The notes under the pieces were generated by a model, which ran no database searches, was not told where the DNA came from, and saw only the letters and a program-made list of their open reading frames with translations. From Longispora sp040681875 (GTDB taxonomy: Bacteria; Actinomycetota; Actinomycetes; Mycobacteriales; Micromonosporaceae), in assembly GCF_040681875.1 (NCBI RefSeq), contig NZ_JBFAZP010000006.1, forward strand, positions 248,001-312,000: DNA of 64,000 bases, written 5' to 3'. A program made the translations under genes and the position numbers. Shown here piece after piece: positions 34,894 to 43,448 of this stretch (positions are counted from its first letter, which is position 1; the number at the start of each line of letters is the position of its first letter).

Positions 34894-36573
34894 ATGATCC
34901 ACGAGACCGAGGTCGACGGGGTACCGACCCTCCTCGCCCCGATCAGCGGCCCCATGCAGGCCGGGTTGTTCTTCCGGGTCGGCACCGCCGACGAGACCCT
35001 GGCCAGGTCGGGCGTCACCCACCTGGTCGAGCACCTGGCCCTGCACCGGCACGGCCAGACCGACTACCACTTCAACGGCACGACCGGCGGGGTCGTCACC
35101 CATTTCCACATGCAGGGCTCCGAGTCCGACATCGTGGCCTACCTGACCGGCGTGTGCGAGTCGCTGACCGACCTGCCCGTCGAGCGGCTGGAGACGGAGA
35201 AGGAGATCCTGCGCACCGAGGCCGCCGGGCGCAACCGCGCCGTGAACGAGTCGATGGGCCTGTGGCGGTACGGGGCCCGCGACCACGGCCTGCGGAGCTA
35301 CCAGGAGCTGGGCCTGCCCGCGCTCGGCGCCGACGACGTGCGCGCGTGGGCCGACGCGTGGTTCACCCGGGACAACGCGGTCCTGTGGATCACCGGGAAC
35401 GCCGTACCGGCGGGGCTGAAGCTCCGGCTGCGCGAGGGCGTCCGGCGCCCCGTACCCGTCGCGTCCTCGGCCCTGCCCGCCACCCCCGCCTACTTCGCGG
35501 GCCCCGACAACGTGGTCGTGTTCGACACCGTCGTGGAGCGTTCCGCGGCGGCCTCCGTGTACGCCGGCGTGCTCGACCGCGAACTGTTCCGCAGCCTGCG
35601 CCAGGAGGGCGGCTACTCCTACACGGCGGGCGCGGCCTACGACCCGCGCGGGGACGGCCACGCGGTCGTCACGGCGGTGGCCGACGCGCTGCCGGAGAAG
35701 CGGGGCGCCATGCTCGGCGGCTTCCTCGACGTGCTGTGGAAGCTCCGGGTCGGCCGGATCGAGGCCGAGGACCTGGCAGCGACCCGGACCAAGGCGGAGG
35801 AGTACTTCCAGCTCCCGGAACTCGACGCGGCCCGGCTCCCGACGTACGCGATGAACCTGGTCACCGGGCAGCCCAACCACACCGTGGACGAGCTGCTCGC
35901 CGAACTGCGGGCGGTCACCCCCGCCGACGTGCACGCCGTCGCCGAACGCGCCATGGACGCCGGCCTGCTGATGGTCCCGCACGGGCACGGCGCGGACGGG
36001 GCCGGGTTCGTGGCGGCGCCGACGCACTCGACCGGGAAGGTCTCCGGGAGGTCCCACCGGTCGCTGGTGGAGACGTCCGAGACCCTGGTCGTCGGCGGGG
36101 CGGGCGTGAGCCTGGTCCGGGAGCAGCCCTCGACGGTCCGCTACGACGAGTGCGCCGCGCTCCTGGTCTACCCCGACGGCGCCCGCCACCTGTTCGGGCA
36201 CGACGGCATCTCGGTCCGGATCGAGCCGACCCTGTTCACGCTGGCACCGGGTGCCCTGGCCCCGATCGACGCCGCGGTGCCGGCTTCCGCCGTCGTCCCG
36301 ATGCCGGCCAGGCCCGCCGGGAACATCCCCATCCCGCCGGACCGGCCGAGGGAAACGGTCCGGACCGTCCCGCGCGCGGTGCCGTACTGGGAGACACTGC
36401 TGCTCGTCGGGCTGATCCTGGTCACCCTCACGCTGGGCGCCCTCACGCTGGGCGCGCTCGTGTCAACCCTGGAGGGTGAGCCCGGGGCGGCGGGCTGGGT
36501 ATCCACGAGCCTCGTCGGGGTACTGACCCTCGGCGCGTTCGCCGGCTGCGTGTTCCTCTACCGGCGGCGCTAG
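34894..36573 (+). CDS. M16-family metallopeptidase-like membrane protein
   Basis: The 559-residue protein starts with an M16 (pitrilysin/insulinase) domain. The inverted zinc motif His43-x-x-Glu46-His47 (HLVEH) is intact, and an acidic helix ETEKEILRTEAAGRNRAVNE near 105-120 supplies the third ligand. A second M16-like half covers about 200-350. The C-terminus (about 495-555) has two transmembrane helices, which is unusual for the family. The catalytic domain would be held at the membrane. The substrate is unknown. Confidence 0.85.
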   Translation: MIHETEVDGVPTLLAPISGPMQAGLFFRVGTADETLARSGVTHLVEHLALHRHGQTDYHFNGTTGGVVTHFHMQGSESDIVAYLTGVCESLTDLPVERLETEKEILRTEAAGRNRAVNESMGLWRYGARDHGLRSYQELGLPALGADDVRAWADAWFTRDNAVLWITGNAVPAGLKLRLREGVRRPVPVASSALPATPAYFAGPDNVVVFDTVVERSAAASVYAGVLDRELFRSLRQEGGYSYTAGAAYDPRGDGHAVVTAVADALPEKRGAMLGGFLDVLWKLRVGRIEAEDLAATRTKAEEYFQLPELDAARLPTYAMNLVTGQPNHTVDELLAELRAVTPADVHAVAERAMDAGLLMVPHGHGADGAGFVAAPTHSTGKVSGRSHRSLVETSETLVVGGAGVSLVREQPSTVRYDECAALLVYPDGARHLFGHDGISVRIEPTLFTLAPGALAPIDAAVPASAVVPMPARPAGNIPIPPDRPRETVRTVPRAVPYWETLLLVGLILVTLTLGALTLGALVSTLEGEPGAAGWVSTSLVGVLTLGAFAGCVFLYRRR

Positions 36574-36580
36574 GCGCGCG

Positions 36581-36605
36581 GTGCCCGGCCCGACCGGCCG
36601 GGCAC
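36581..36605. terminator. Bidirectional hairpin terminator
   Basis: GTGCCCGGCC (36581-36590) pairs with GGCCGGGCAC (36596-36605) around a 5-base loop, between convergent genes. Confidence 0.65.
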
Positions 36606-36612
36606 CCGGGAC

Positions 36613-37689
36613 CTACAGGACGATCGGCGTCTTCTTCGCGTCGAACCAGTAGTTGTCTTTCCACTCGTTGCCGTTGCCGGCCTCGTAGGAGACCACCGGG
36701 CCGAACCGCCCGCACTTGGGGAACTCCCCCGTGCCGGTCCGGGCGAAGGCGTTGCGGAAGAACTTGGTGTTCAGGGCCAGCGGGAAGGGTTTGCTCTTCA
36801 GGCTGCCGGCATAGACGCAGTACCCGCCGCCGCTGAAGTAGTTGTCCTCGACGGTGACGTTGGCGACCTGTTCGAAGTTGCCGTACAGCGACAGGGCCGC
36901 CGAGCAGCCGCTCACCGAGCACTCGACCCGGTTGTGCCGCAGGACCATGCCCGAGCCGCCGTGGAAGCCGATCCCGGACAGGTGCCGGCCCTCGGAGGAG
37001 CCGCCCTCGATCACGGTGTTGATGTAGGAGTCCTCGATCACCGTGTTGGAGCGGGGGTGCGCGCCGCTGAACGCGTTGTGCAGGTAGCAGCGGCGGCAGG
37101 TGAAGCCGGTCCAGCCCAGGATGATGACCTTCAGGTCGCCCTGGCCGTCGATCTCCACGTCCTCGATGAGGATGTTCTTGTACGTGCCCTCGAGGTCCGT
37201 CTTCACCCCGCAGCCCACGGCCTTGATCCGGGACTTGCGGATGGTCACGTTGCTGGTCTTGATCACGATGCAGCCGACGACCTCGACGCCCTCGATCACC
37301 GTGCCGGGCTTGGTGACCGTGATGCTGCCGGACGCCTTGAGCTTGGTGCCCTTGGGCACGCCCGTGTTGGCCTCGGACGGCCAGTAGCCCAGGCCGTCGG
37401 GCTTGACGGCCGGGCCGCTGGGCGAGGCCTTGGCGGACGGCGAGGGCGAGGCGGTGGCCATCGCGCCGGTGTCCCCCGGGTCCTCGGTGTCGGGACCCGG
37501 GGTGGTCGAGCCCTCGGTGATCGGGAAGCTGACGGGCTTCTCGGTGCCCGTCACGTACACCACCACCCCGGCCATGACGCCGACCGCCGTGACGACGGCC
37601 AGGGCGATCAGGCCGATCCGAAGGAACCGGTTCTTCCGCGCATGGTGCGGGATCTCCGGGGTTTCCGGGTCGATGGGCTGGTCTTCCAT
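36613..37689 (-). CDS. Membrane-anchored right-handed beta-helix protein
   Basis: The 358-residue protein has a short cytosolic N-terminus, one transmembrane helix (about 24-47) and a Ser/Pro/Thr-rich linker (about 55-95). An extracellular parallel beta-helix follows (about 115-355), with repeats such as SNTVIEDSYINTVIEGG and MVLRHNRVECSVSG. This fold occurs in pectate-lyase-like and sugar-binding proteins. No catalytic Asp/Arg set is obvious. Several Cys pairs suggest disulfides. ATG 37689 is chosen over an upstream in-frame start because the protein then begins with the acidic cytosolic segment. Confidence 0.8.
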   Translation of the reverse strand: MEDQPIDPETPEIPHHARKNRFLRIGLIALAVVTAVGVMAGVVVYVTGTEKPVSFPITEGSTTPGPDTEDPGDTGAMATASPSPSAKASPSGPAVKPDGLGYWPSEANTGVPKGTKLKASGSITVTKPGTVIEGVEVVGCIVIKTSNVTIRKSRIKAVGCGVKTDLEGTYKNILIEDVEIDGQGDLKVIILGWTGFTCRRCYLHNAFSGAHPRSNTVIEDSYINTVIEGGSSEGRHLSGIGFHGGSGMVLRHNRVECSVSGCSAALSLYGNFEQVANVTVEDNYFSGGGYCVYAGSLKSKPFPLALNTKFFRNAFARTGTGEFPKCGRFGPVVSYEAGNGNEWKDNYWFDAKKTPIVL

Positions 37690-37765
37690 GGTGCGTGGCT
37701 CCTCAGGTGACCCCGATGTGGACGCGTCTCCGCGGCCGAGCCTACGACAGAAGTGCAAGAGACCA

Positions 37766-40700
37766 CTACTCTTCCAGGTCACCCTCCGTGCGCAGGTACA
37801 GCTCCTGGAGGGCCGCCAGGGTCGCGGGGTCCGGGTGCTCCCACATCTTCCGGTTCGCGGCCTCCAGTAGCCTTTCGGTGATTCCGTGCAGGGCCCACGG
37901 GTTGGACTCGGCGAAGAACTTCTGGTTCTCCTCGTCGAGCGCGTAGGTGGCGGCGAGCTTCTCGTACATCCAGTCGGCGACCACGCCGGCCGTCGCGTCG
38001 TACCCGAAGAGGTAGTCCACGGTCGCGGCCAGCTCGAACGCGCCCTTGTACCCGTGCCGGCGCATCGCGGCCAGCCAGCGCGGGTTGACCACCCGGGCCC
38101 GGAAGATCCGCGCGGTCTCCTCCGACAGGGTGCGGGTGCGCACCGCGTCGGGCCGGGTGCTGTCGCCGATGTACGCGGCCGGGGCCTTACCGGTCAGCGC
38201 GCGCACCGCCGCGATCATGCCGCCGTGGTACTGGAAGTAGTCGTCGGAGTCCGCGATGTCGTGTTCGCGGGTGTCGATGTTCTTGGCGGCCACCGCGATC
38301 CGCCGGTACGAGGTCTCCATGTCGCCCCGCGCGGGTACGCCGTCGAGGTCGCGGCCGTAGGCGTAGCCGCCCCAGACCGCGTACACCTCGGCGAGGTCGG
38401 CGTCGTCGCGCCAGTTCCGGCTGTCGATCAGCTGGAGGAGGCCCGCGCCGTACGCGCCGGGCTTGGAGCCGAAGATCCGGGTGGTGGCGCGCCGCTCGTC
38501 GCCGTGCGTACCCAGGTCGGCCTGGACGTGCGCCCGGACGTAGTTGTCCTCCGGGGCCTCGTCCAGGGCCGCGACGAGCCGGACGGCGTCGTCGAGCATG
38601 GCCACGACGTGCGGGAACGCGTCCCGGAAGAAGCCGGAGATCCGGACGGTCACGTCGATCCGGGGCCGGCCCAGCTCGGCCAGGTCGACGGGTTCGAGGC
38701 CGTTGACCCGCCGCGACGCCTCGTCCCAGGTGGGGCGGACGCCCAGCAGGGCGAGGATCTCGGCGATGTCGTCGCCGGAGGTGCGCATGGCGCTGGTGCC
38801 CCACACCGACAGGCCCACCGAGGACGGCCACTCGCCGTGGTCGGCCCGGTACCGGGCCAGCAGGGACTCGGCCATCGCCTGCCCGGTCTCCCAGGCCAGC
38901 CGGCTCGGCACGGCCTTCGGGTCGACGGAGTAGAAGTTGCGGCCGGTGGGCAGCACGTTGATCAGGCCGCGCAGGGGCGACCCGCTCGGCCCGGCGGGGA
39001 CGTAACCGCCGTCGAGGGCGTGCAGGACCATCGCCATCTCGTCGGTGGTCCGGTCGAGCCGGGGCACGACCTCCTCGGCGGCGAACCGGAGCACGCTGGC
39101 CACCAGGTCGTCGGTGACGCCGAGGATCTCCGCACAGACCGCTTCGGCGGCTTCCACGGACCAGCCCCGGGCCTCCATGGCCGCGACCAGGGCCTTCGCC
39201 GTCTCCTCGACGTCGTCGACCTCCAGGCGACCGGCGGAGCCGTCCTCCGTGAGCCCCAGGGCCTCGCGCAGCCCCGGCAGGGCCGCCACCTGTCCGCCCC
39301 ACATCTGCTTGGCCCGCAGCATCGCGAGCACCAGGTTGACCCGGGCCTCGCCGGCCGGGGCCTCGCCGAGGATGTGGAGGCCGTCGCGGATCTGGACGTC
39401 CTTGATCTCGCACAGCCAGCCGTCGACGTGCAGGATGAACTCGTCGAACTCGGCGTCGTGCGGCCGGTCCTCCATGCCCAGGTCGTGGTCGAGCTTCGCG
39501 GCCTGGATCAGGGTCCAGATCTGGGCCCGGATCGCCGGCAGCTTCGCCGGGTCCAGGGTCGCGATGTTGGAGTGCTCGTCGAGGAGCTGCTCCAGGCGGG
39601 AGATGTCGCCGTAGGACTCGGCGCGGGCCATCGGCGGGACCAGGTGGTCGACCAGGGTGGCGTGCGCGCGGCGCTTGGCCTGGGTGCCCTCGCCCGGGTC
39701 GTTGACCAGGAACGGGTAGATCAGCGGCAGGTCGCCCAGGGCCGCGTCCGGGCCGCAGGAGGCGGACATGCCGACCGTCTTGCCGGGCAGCCACTCCAGG
39801 TTGCCGTGCTTGCCGACGTGCACGACCGCGTCGGCGCCGAAGGAGTCGGCCAGCCAGCGGTACGCGGCCAGGTAGTGGTGGCTCGGCGGCAGGTCCGGGT
39901 CGTGGTAGATCGCGACCGGGTTCTCGCCGAAGCCGCGCGGGGGCTGGACGATGACGACCACGTTCTCGGAGCGCAGCGCGGCGAGCACGATGTCGCCGTT
40001 GTCCACGTAGAGCGTGCCCGGGGCGGGGCCCCACGCGCCCTCGACGCCCTCGCGGAGGTCATCGGGGAGCTTTGCGAAAAACTGCTCATATTGTACGCCG
40101 GGGATGCGCACCGGGTTGCCCGCCAGCTGCTCGGCCGTCAGCCAGTCCGGGTCCTGGCCACCGGCCGCGATCAGCGCGTGGATCAGCGCGTCGCCGTCCA
40201 GGTTCGCCACGCCGGGCAGGTCGCCGATCCGGTAGCCGCGTTCCCCCAGCGCTCGGAGGAGCCGGACGACGCTCGCCGGGGTGTCCAGGCCGACCGCGTT
40301 GCCGATCCGGGAGTGCTTCGTCGGGTACGCCGACAGCATGATCGCGATCTTCTTGTCCGCGTTCGGGATGTGCCGCAGCGCCGCGTGCCGCACGGCGGTG
40401 CCCGCGACCCGGGCCGCCCGCTCGGGGTCGGCGACGTAGACGGTCAGCCCGTCGGGGTCGACCTCCTTGAAGGAGAACGGCACCGTGATGATCCGGCCGT
40501 CGAACTCGGGCACCGCGACCTGGGTGGCGGCGTCCAGCGGGGACAGGCCGTCGTCGTTGGCCTCCCAGTCGGCGCGCGAGCTGGTCAGGCACAGGCCCTG
40601 GAGGATCGGCACGTCGAGGGCGGCGAGCTCGCTGACGTCCCACGCGCCGTCGTCCTCGCCCGCGCCCGCCGTGGCCGGCTTGGTGCCGCCCGCCGCGAGC

Positions 40701-41365
40701 ACGGTCACGACGAGGGCGTCGGCCCGCTTCAGGGTCTCCAGCAACGCGGGCTCGGCGGCCCGCAGCGAGGCGCAGTACACCGGCAGGGCGGTGCCGCCCG
40801 CGTTCTCGATCGCGTCACACAACGTGTGCACGAAGGCGGTGTTCCCGGCGACATGATGCGCCCGGTAGTACAGAACGGCCACGGTCGGCCGGGTGCCCCG
40901 ACCAGCACCGCCCTGCTCGGCACCGCTCAGATCGGCACCGACCCGGTCGAGAATCCCCCACGCCGGCGTGGCGACCGGCAGCTCGAACCCGAACCCGGTG
41001 AGCAGCACCGTGTCGGACAGGAAGTTGTACAACGCGCCGAGGTTCGCGCCCCCACCGTGCGCCAGATACGCGTGCGCCTCGGTCGCCACCCCCACCGGCA
41101 CCGTCGACCACTTCATCAGCTCCGCGTCGGGCGCCTGCTCCCCGCCGAGCACCACGACCGGCAGCCCACTGGCGAGCACCGCGTCGAGCCCCTCGTCGAA
41201 GTACCGCTTGCCGCCGAGGATCCGCACGACGACCAGCGCGACCCCGTCCAGCAGCGCGGGCAGGTCCTCCACGGACGTCCGGGACGGGTTGGCCAGCCGG
41301 TACGCGGCGGCGCTCGCGCGAGCGCTCAGCAGGTCCGTGTCCGAGGTCGACAACAGCAGGATCAT
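37766..41365 (-). CDS. cobN: Cobaltochelatase subunit CobN
   Basis: The 1,199-residue protein matches CobN/BchH in length and motifs. It starts MILLLSTSDTDLLSAR and includes VHVGKHGNLEWLPGK, HATLVDHLVPPM and VGLSVWGTSAMRTSGDD, ending near the MWEHPDPATLAALQELYL helix. CobN inserts Co2+ into hydrogenobyrinate a,c-diamide with CobS/CobT or ChlI/ChlD-type ATPases, which are not in this window. ATG 41365 is used because the family begins there. The upstream sequence is the B12 riboswitch on the same strand. Confidence 0.96.
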   Translation of the reverse strand: MILLLSTSDTDLLSARASAAAYRLANPSRTSVEDLPALLDGVALVVVRILGGKRYFDEGLDAVLASGLPVVVLGGEQAPDAELMKWSTVPVGVATEAHAYLAHGGGANLGALYNFLSDTVLLTGFGFELPVATPAWGILDRVGADLSGAEQGGAGRGTRPTVAVLYYRAHHVAGNTAFVHTLCDAIENAGGTALPVYCASLRAAEPALLETLKRADALVVTVLAAGGTKPATAGAGEDDGAWDVSELAALDVPILQGLCLTSSRADWEANDDGLSPLDAATQVAVPEFDGRIITVPFSFKEVDPDGLTVYVADPERAARVAGTAVRHAALRHIPNADKKIAIMLSAYPTKHSRIGNAVGLDTPASVVRLLRALGERGYRIGDLPGVANLDGDALIHALIAAGGQDPDWLTAEQLAGNPVRIPGVQYEQFFAKLPDDLREGVEGAWGPAPGTLYVDNGDIVLAALRSENVVVIVQPPRGFGENPVAIYHDPDLPPSHHYLAAYRWLADSFGADAVVHVGKHGNLEWLPGKTVGMSASCGPDAALGDLPLIYPFLVNDPGEGTQAKRRAHATLVDHLVPPMARAESYGDISRLEQLLDEHSNIATLDPAKLPAIRAQIWTLIQAAKLDHDLGMEDRPHDAEFDEFILHVDGWLCEIKDVQIRDGLHILGEAPAGEARVNLVLAMLRAKQMWGGQVAALPGLREALGLTEDGSAGRLEVDDVEETAKALVAAMEARGWSVEAAEAVCAEILGVTDDLVASVLRFAAEEVVPRLDRTTDEMAMVLHALDGGYVPAGPSGSPLRGLINVLPTGRNFYSVDPKAVPSRLAWETGQAMAESLLARYRADHGEWPSSVGLSVWGTSAMRTSGDDIAEILALLGVRPTWDEASRRVNGLEPVDLAELGRPRIDVTVRISGFFRDAFPHVVAMLDDAVRLVAALDEAPEDNYVRAHVQADLGTHGDERRATTRIFGSKPGAYGAGLLQLIDSRNWRDDADLAEVYAVWGGYAYGRDLDGVPARGDMETSYRRIAVAAKNIDTREHDIADSDDYFQYHGGMIAAVRALTGKAPAAYIGDSTRPDAVRTRTLSEETARIFRARVVNPRWLAAMRRHGYKGAFELAATVDYLFGYDATAGVVADWMYEKLAATYALDEENQKFFAESNPWALHGITERLLEAANRKMWEHPDPATLAALQELYLRTEGDLEE

Positions 41366-41404
41366 CGGGCGCTCCCCCTCGGGGTCCGCGCCCCGGGTAG
41401 TCGT

Positions 41405-41530
41405 TCGGCGACAGGAGTTCCTGGCTTCCCGGGACCCCTGGGCGGCGCGTCGGCACCACCCACCCGGGTGACAGTGGCGGGACCGCGCCGGACTCGCACC
41501 GGCTTCCTCCACACGTCGCCCCATATGGCG
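41405..41530 (-). promoter_or_regulatory. Cobalamin (B12) riboswitch upstream of cobN
   Basis: On the minus strand this region reads GGAAGCCGGTGCGAGTCC, then GGCGCGGTCCCGCCACTG, then the B12-box-like AAGCCAGGA, in the canonical order of the cobalamin aptamer. It lies directly before the cobN start, so adenosylcobalamin should reduce cobN expression. The outer limits are approximate. The divergent cobG gene begins outside it. Confidence 0.92.
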
Positions 41531-41576
41531 TGCCCACTCTCCCGAGTCATGCGAGGTCGCGTCAAGTCACCCGCCG

Positions 41577-41582
41577 TAGGAT
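41577..41582 (+). promoter_or_regulatory. -10 box (TAGGAT) of the cobG promoter
   Basis: TAGGAT lies seven bases before ATG 41590, giving a leaderless cobG-cobH-cobIJ mRNA that carries no riboswitch. Confidence 0.55.
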
Positions 41583-41589
41583 CGCCGGC

Positions 41590-42819
41590 ATGACCGAGCC
41601 CCTCCGTTCCCGGCCCGACCTGTGCCCGGGTGCGATCCAGGTGCACCGGGCGGCGGACGGCGGGCTGGCCCGGGTCCGGGTGCCGGGCGGGCACCTCGGC
41701 ACCGGCCAGTGGAAGGCTCTCGCGGGCGCCGCCACCGAGCTGGGCAACGGGCTCCTGGAGCTGACCTCCCGGGGCAACGTGCAGGTCAGGGGGTTACCAG
41801 CCGGAGCGGAGGCCGAGCTGGGGGCCCGGCTGACCGAGGTCGGCCTGCTGCCGTCGGTGAGCCACGAGCGGGTCCGCAACATCCTGGCGTCGCCGCTGTC
41901 CGGGCGGGACGGTCGCGGGCTGGTCGATGTCCGGCCGCTCGTGGCGGAGCTGGACCGGCGGCTGTGCGGCACCCCGTACCTGTCGGAATTGTCTGGAAGG
42001 TTCTTGTTCACGCTCGACGACGGCCGGGGTGACATCGTCGGACTGCGCGGCGACGCGGGCGTGATCCCTGTCACCGCCGACCAGGTGCTGCTGCCCCTCG
42101 CCGGCGTCGACCACAGCCTGTGCACGACCCTCGACGCAGCCGTGGACGGCCTGCTCGCGGTCGCGGCGGCGTTCCTCGACGAGCGGGCCGCCCAGGGCTC
42201 GACGGCCTGGCGGCTGACGGACCTCCACGACGGACCCCGACGGGTACTCGCGCGGCTGCGCCATCCCGCACTCCGGTGGAGCGAACCGGGCGGCGAGCCG
42301 TTCCCGCTGCTCACCGACCATCCGATCGGCGTGGTCCCCCAGGCGGAGGGGCTGGCCGCGGTGGCCGTCGGCGCCCCGCTCGGCCGGCTCACCCGGGCCC
42401 AGGCCGACGCCCTGGCCGCCGCCTCCCGGGGCACGCTGGTGATCACCCCGTGGCGCGGCGTGATCGTCCCGGACGTTCCCGGGGCCGAGGCACCCGGCGT
42501 CCTGGCCACGCTAAGCTCCCACGGCCTGATCGTCGACCCGGCCTCCCCGTGGCTCGGCGTGACGGCGTGCACCGGCCTGCCGGGCTGCGCGAAGTCCCTC
42601 GCCGACGTGCGGGCGGACGCGGCGTCGACGCTGGCCGGAGCCACCCTGGCCGGCCTGCCCGTGCACTGGGTCGGCTGCGGGCGGCGGTGCGGGGCGCCCG
42701 GCGGCGAACACGTCGAGGTGCTGGCCACCGGCGACGGGTACCGGGTGACGGCCGGTGCGCACACCTGGTCCACCGTGGACCCGGGGGATGTGATCGAGAA
42801 GGCGCGGAGGACGGCGTGA
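41590..42819 (+). CDS. cobG: Precorrin-3B synthase CobG
   Basis: The 409-residue protein belongs to the sirohaem/[4Fe-4S] nitrite-sulfite reductase family. It has the N-terminal ferredoxin-like repeat (GGLARVRVPGG; ELTSRGNVQVRGL) and the cluster-ligand motifs CTGLPGC (Cys-x5-Cys) and CGRRC (Cys-x3-Cys). CobG uses O2 to oxidise precorrin-3A at C20, which marks the aerobic pathway. It overlaps cobH by four bases (GTGA). Confidence 0.93.
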   Translation: MTEPLRSRPDLCPGAIQVHRAADGGLARVRVPGGHLGTGQWKALAGAATELGNGLLELTSRGNVQVRGLPAGAEAELGARLTEVGLLPSVSHERVRNILASPLSGRDGRGLVDVRPLVAELDRRLCGTPYLSELSGRFLFTLDDGRGDIVGLRGDAGVIPVTADQVLLPLAGVDHSLCTTLDAAVDGLLAVAAAFLDERAAQGSTAWRLTDLHDGPRRVLARLRHPALRWSEPGGEPFPLLTDHPIGVVPQAEGLAAVAVGAPLGRLTRAQADALAAASRGTLVITPWRGVIVPDVPGAEAPGVLATLSSHGLIVDPASPWLGVTACTGLPGCAKSLADVRADAASTLAGATLAGLPVHWVGCGRRCGAPGGEHVEVLATGDGYRVTAGAHTWSTVDPGDVIEKARRTA

Positions 42820-43448
42820 CGGAGTACGAGCGCGACGGTGCGGAGATCTACCGCCAGTCGTTCGCGACGATTCGCGCCGAGGCCGACCTCGACGGCTTCC
42901 CCGCCGACGTGGCCACCACGGCCGTCCGCATGATCCACGCGTGCGGGATGGTCGACCTGGCCGCCGACATCGCGTACTCCCCCGGGGTCGTCGCCGCCGG
43001 CCGGGCGGCGCTGGAGGCCAGCGCGCCGATCCTGTGCGACGCGACGATGGTCGCCTCCGGGGTGACCCGCAAGCGGCTGCCCGCCGACAACGACGTGCTG
43101 TGCCTGCTGTCCGACCCCCGGGTCCCCGGCCTGGCCGCCGACCTGGGCACCACCCGCAGCGCCGCCGCCGTCGAGCTGTGGGCCGACCGGCTGGAAGGCT
43201 CCGTCGTCGCGATCGGCAACGCGCCCACGGCCCTGTTCCACCTGCTCGACCTGCTGGACCGGGGCGCGCCGAGGCCGGCCGCGATCCTGGGCATCCCGGT
43301 CGGGTTCATCGGGGCGGCGGAGTCCAAGGAGGCGCTCGCCGCGTACCCGGGAATCGAGTTCCTGATCGTGCGGGGCCGGCGGGGCGGCAGCGCGATCACG
43401 GCGGCGGCGATCAACGCCATCGCGCACGAGAGGGAGATCCAGGCATGA
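42816..43448 (+). CDS. cobH: Precorrin-8X methylmutase CobH
   Basis: The 210-residue protein has the CobH/CbiC hallmarks: YERDGAEIYRQSFATIRAEA, RMIHACGM with the active-site His, ILCDATMVASGV, and PAAILGIPVGFIGAAESKEAL. It moves a methyl group from C11 to C12 to give hydrogenobyrinic acid. The GTG start overlaps the cobG stop, and the stop overlaps the cobIJ start (ATGA). Confidence 0.95.
   Translation: MTEYERDGAEIYRQSFATIRAEADLDGFPADVATTAVRMIHACGMVDLAADIAYSPGVVAAGRAALEASAPILCDATMVASGVTRKRLPADNDVLCLLSDPRVPGLAADLGTTRSAAAVELWADRLEGSVVAIGNAPTALFHLLDLLDRGAPRPAAILGIPVGFIGAAESKEALAAYPGIEFLIVRGRRGGSAITAAAINAIAHEREIQA

Noticed and set aside
41530..41590. B12 riboswitch control of cobG
   Set aside because: The aptamer motifs read only on the minus strand, and the plus-strand space before cobG is too short and carries a leaderless promoter.
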